Below, piece by piece: positions 17,410 to 19,738 of a DNA stretch of 19,738 bases. Numbering within the stretch: position 1 is the first letter of the stretch; each line of letters starts with the position of its first letter. The stretch is from Patescibacteria group bacterium (GTDB lineage Bacteria; Patescibacteriota; Patescibacteriia; 2-12-FULL-60-25). The notes beneath the pieces are model-generated. The model saw only the letters and a list, made by a program, of their open reading frames with translations. It was not told where the DNA came from and searched no databases. The stretch lies in NCBI GenBank assembly GCA_018817245.1, contig JAHIUG010000038.1, forward strand, positions 1-19,738, written 5' to 3'. A program made the translations under genes and the position numbers.

Positions 17410-19458
17410 TTAAATATCCAAGTTCGCATTTTTAGCGTGCGTTTGGATAAACTTTTTACGCGGAGCTACATCAGCGCCCATTAATATATCGAATGTTTCA
17501 TCTGCTGATTTGGCATCCTTAACTGTAACGAGCTTCATCATGCGACTTACGGGATTCATGGTGGTTTGCCAAAGCTGCTCAGGATTCATTTCACCCAAAC
17601 CTTTGTATCGCTGAATGCCAATACCTGGAATTCTGATAGCCCCCTCTTCCAATTCAGCCTCTTCTTCAACTTTTTCTCCCTCATCTGTTTCCTCTTCAGC
17701 TCCCTTGCTTTTAGCCGCAGCCTTCATCTTTTGAAATTCTTGGATAACCTTATCACGTTCCTCCTCTGAAAAGACATAACGGTGATCTTTGCCTTTGGAA
17801 ATTTTAAAAAGAGGTGGCTGTGCTATGAACAAATGATGATTTGTAATTAGGTCTGGGAAATAACGGTAAAACAAAGTGAGCAGTAGAGTTCGGATGTGTG
17901 ATCCGTCAACGTCAGCATCTGTCATGATTATGATTCTGTTGTAGCGCAATTTTTCAAGATCAAATCCTTCGCCAATATTCGTACCAAGCGCGATAATCAG
18001 ACTTTTGATTTCAGTGTTTGCCAGCATCTTGTCCAGGCGAGCGCGTTCCACGTTCAAAATTTTACCGCGTAGTGGAAGTATGGCCTGAAAATTACGATCA
18101 CGTCCCTGCTTGGCGGAACCTCCGGCAGAATCTCCCTCAACAATATATAGTTCGCAATTTTCCGCTTCGCGACTTGAACAGTCAGCAAGCTTTCCCGGCA
18201 ATGCAAAACCTTCGAGCGCGCCTTTTCGTAAAACAGTGTCTCGAGCAGCTCTTGCTGCAGCGCGTGCTCTTTGTGCTAATACGCACTTTCCGATGATCGC
18301 TTCAGCGTCACGTGGATGTTCTTCTAAAAAAGTAGCAAAAGCATCTCCCATTATTGTTTCAACATAACCGCGCACTTCTGGGTTGCCGAGCTTGGTTTTA
18401 GTTTGTCCTTCAAATTGTGGCTCAGGAATCTTTACGGAAATCACAGCAGTCAGCCCTTCGCGTACATCATCTCCTGTTAGGTTAGTGTCTTTATCTTTGA
18501 GAAAACCTTTGCTGCGCGCGTAGTTGTTCAGGGTTCGTGTTAACGCAGTTCGAAAACCGGCAACGTGCGCTCCGCCGTCAGGGTTATGAATGTTATTGGT
18601 AAACGGATACAGGTTTTCGCCGTAGTCTTCAGTATATTGCAGGGCGATTTCAATTGTGGAATCCTCAATCTTTTTTTCTACATAAAATACAGAAGGATGT
18701 TTTGGATGTTTGGAGTGTGAATTCAGATGACGAACGTAAGACGCGACACCGCCTTCAAAATAAAAACCATAAGTGCTGTATGGTGTCTTTCTGGTATCAA
18801 CGATCGTGAGCTTAACGCCCTTTGTTAAATAGCACTGCTGTCTTAAATGCTCGATGACGCGTTTGATATCGAATTCTACAGTTTCAAAAACCGTGACATC
18901 GGGTTTGAAAGTTATTTTAGTTCCATGTTTTTTGCTGGCCCCGATTTTTTTTACTTTTCCGGTTGGCTCCCCGCGCTTATAGGTTTGCGTGAACATCCCG
19001 CCGTCTCGCTCAACCACTACATCAAGCTGTTCAGACAATGCGTTTACAACAGACACACCCACACCATGCAAACCTCCGGAGACTTTGTAGCCGCCACCCT
19101 CCATACCGAATTTTCCTCCAGCGTGTAATTTGGTTAAAACAAGTTCAAGAGCCGACACTTTGTATTGCTTGTGAGTATCAACCGGGATTCCGCGTCCGTC
19201 GTCTTCCACGGAAACAGAACCGTTTTCATTGAGCGTAACAACAATATGAGTGGCGAATTTGGCCATGGCCTCGTCAAACGAGTTGTCCACCACTTCCCAA
19301 ATAAGATGGTGCAGCCCATCAGGTCCGGTTGAACCGATGTACATGCCCGGTCTTTTGCGAACCGGTTCCAAACCTTCGAGCACTGAAATCTGCTCAGCAC
19401 CATAAGCGTCTTTTTTGGGCTTTTTAGCAGTAGAATTTGGAGCTGATTTTTGACTCAT
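17410..19458 (-). CDS. gyrB: DNA gyrase subunit B
   Basis: ATPase subunit of DNA gyrase, which introduces negative supercoils. From the ATG at 19458 it has 682 aa. The GHKL ATPase domain shows QISVLEGLEPVRKRPGMYIGST, EVVDNSFDEA with the catalytic Glu, the EDDGRGIPVD loop and GGKFGMEGGGYKVSGGLHGVGVSVVNALS. The TOPRIM part shows YIVEGDSAGGSAKQGRDRNFQ and TDADVDGSHIR, and the tail IQRYKGLGEMNPEQLWQTTM and FIQTHAKNANLDI. A Lys/Glu-rich insert (about KAAAKSKGAEEETDEGEK) precedes the last motif. An in-frame ATG six codons upstream (19476) is possible, but 19458 has a rare good Shine-Dalgarno site (AAGGA, 7 nt upstream). ParE cannot be fully excluded, but the short C-terminal tail and TOPRIM context fit GyrB. 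No gyrA is in the window. Confidence 0.95.
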   Translation of the reverse strand: MSQKSAPNSTAKKPKKDAYGAEQISVLEGLEPVRKRPGMYIGSTGPDGLHHLIWEVVDNSFDEAMAKFATHIVVTLNENGSVSVEDDGRGIPVDTHKQYKVSALELVLTKLHAGGKFGMEGGGYKVSGGLHGVGVSVVNALSEQLDVVVERDGGMFTQTYKRGEPTGKVKKIGASKKHGTKITFKPDVTVFETVEFDIKRVIEHLRQQCYLTKGVKLTIVDTRKTPYSTYGFYFEGGVASYVRHLNSHSKHPKHPSVFYVEKKIEDSTIEIALQYTEDYGENLYPFTNNIHNPDGGAHVAGFRTALTRTLNNYARSKGFLKDKDTNLTGDDVREGLTAVISVKIPEPQFEGQTKTKLGNPEVRGYVETIMGDAFATFLEEHPRDAEAIIGKCVLAQRARAAARAARDTVLRKGALEGFALPGKLADCSSREAENCELYIVEGDSAGGSAKQGRDRNFQAILPLRGKILNVERARLDKMLANTEIKSLIIALGTNIGEGFDLEKLRYNRIIIMTDADVDGSHIRTLLLTLFYRYFPDLITNHHLFIAQPPLFKISKGKDHRYVFSEEERDKVIQEFQKMKAAAKSKGAEEETDEGEKVEEEAELEEGAIRIPGIGIQRYKGLGEMNPEQLWQTTMNPVSRMMKLVTVKDAKSADETFDILMGADVAPRKKFIQTHAKNANLDI

Positions 19459-19491
19459 TTTTGTATCCTTTGGCATATATGCAATGACAGT

Positions 19492-19520
19492 ATTGTAGCG
19501 TTTTTAACCTTATAAGGCAA
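19492..19520 (-). promoter_or_regulatory. gyrB promoter
   Basis: On the minus strand TTGCCT (19515-19520, 4/6), exactly 17 nt, then TACAAT (19492-19497, 5/6). The start site near 19485 leaves a 27-nt leader to the ATG at 19458, containing the AAGGA site, but only 9 nt to the ATG at 19476. Confidence 0.5.
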
Positions 19521-19525
19521 GCGTC

Positions 19526-19567
19526 TGTCATCCCGCACATATTTCTAACAGTTGCGGGATCCAGCAC
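19526..19567. repeat. palindromic repeat, family 3
   Basis: TGTCATCCCGCA, a 15-nt loop, then TGCGGGATCCAGCA. ATCCCGCA and TGCGGGAT form a perfect 8-bp stem. This type of TGTCATCCCGC / GCGGGATCCAG hairpin is a third repeat family in the window, represented once. It lies just upstream of the gyrB promoter. The 80 bp between it and the terminator show nothing recognisable. Confidence 0.65.
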
Positions 19568-19645
19568 CGATTAAATAACAAACTTCAGATTCCAAATTTG
19601 TGTATTCAACTCATGGATGCACCATTTAAAATCCGAAAACAACAA

Positions 19646-19694
19646 AATAAAAAACCCACCAATAATTGCCGATAGGAGCTTTTTGGTGGGTTTT
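19646..19694 (-). terminator. strong terminator hairpin near the window end
   Basis: Perfect 12-bp arms AAAACCCACCAA (19651-19662) and TTGGTGGGTTTT (19683-19694) with a 20-nt loop. On the minus strand the stem ends in TTTTTTATTTTG, so it would terminate a minus-strand gene lying beyond the right end of the window. The plus-strand tail is shorter (TTTT), so weak bidirectional action is possible. The last 44 bp show no recognisable gene. Confidence 0.75.
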
Positions 19695-19738
19695 CGGATA
19701 CTTGATTCGAACTCTTAATTAATTGCGATTGGATAATA

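Noticed and set aside
19695..19725. tRNA T-arm-like GTTCGAATC on the minus strand at the right end
   Set aside because: The flanking five bases on either side do not pair, and no acceptor stem, anticodon arm or CCA end can be fitted.

Overview
The window looks like part of a small-genome bacterium of the Candidate Phyla Radiation (Patescibacteria, probably a Parcubacteria-type lineage). This is inferred from gene style and not from a marker phylogeny. The signs are moderate G+C, tightly packed genes almost without Shine-Dalgarno sites, several start codons sitting right behind a -10 box, a DCD of the long type, short repeat families in nearly every longer spacer, and an 812-residue protein I cannot place. 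TGA acts as a stop (the ATGA overlaps at hicB/hicA and hicA/folA), so the code is the standard bacterial one and not the Gracilibacteria-type code 25.

Layout: (1) 1-2.5 kb, minus strand: an unknown acidic protein, thymidylate kinase and a multi-pass membrane protein. (2) 2.7-6.9 kb, plus strand: a CCA-adding tRNA nucleotidyltransferase with an HD domain, then 17 bp later an 812-aa protein with a methyltransferase domain recalling Trm13/Methyltransf_32. (3) 6.98-8.77 kb, minus: an ABC exporter half-transporter. (4) 8.85-12.5 kb, minus: folA, hicA, hicB, thyA, dut, dcd. (5) 12.7-15.9 kb, minus: rplA, an extra membrane-anchored coiled-coil gene, rplK, nusG and secE, i.e. the transcription/translation cluster with a foreign gene between L11 and L1. 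(6) 16.0-17.4 kb, plus: an EamA-type permease and a small GIY-YIG nuclease bracketed by inverted copies of a palindromic repeat. (7) 17.4-19.5 kb, minus: gyrB.

Functionally, the window encodes a complete route to dTDP: Dcd (dCTP to dUTP), Dut (dUTP to dUMP), ThyA (dUMP to dTMP), FolA (recycling of dihydrofolate) and Tmk (dTMP to dTDP). A HicBA toxin-antitoxin pair sits inside the thyA-folA pair, translationally coupled to folA, with a good promoter of its own at the end of thyA.

The spacers are the most unusual part. They hold three copies of a ~100-118 bp element with terminal inverted repeats, three copies of a second (TGTCATCCTGAGCG) palindromic family, and heptamer arrays (TGCTAYG) directly at the 3' ends of dcd, nusG and secE that carry stop codons in all three frames of the gene strand. 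A duplicated leader lies before nusG and rplK. The rplA promoter has its -35 box in the loop of the preceding gene's terminator. No rRNA, tRNA or CRISPR array was found.
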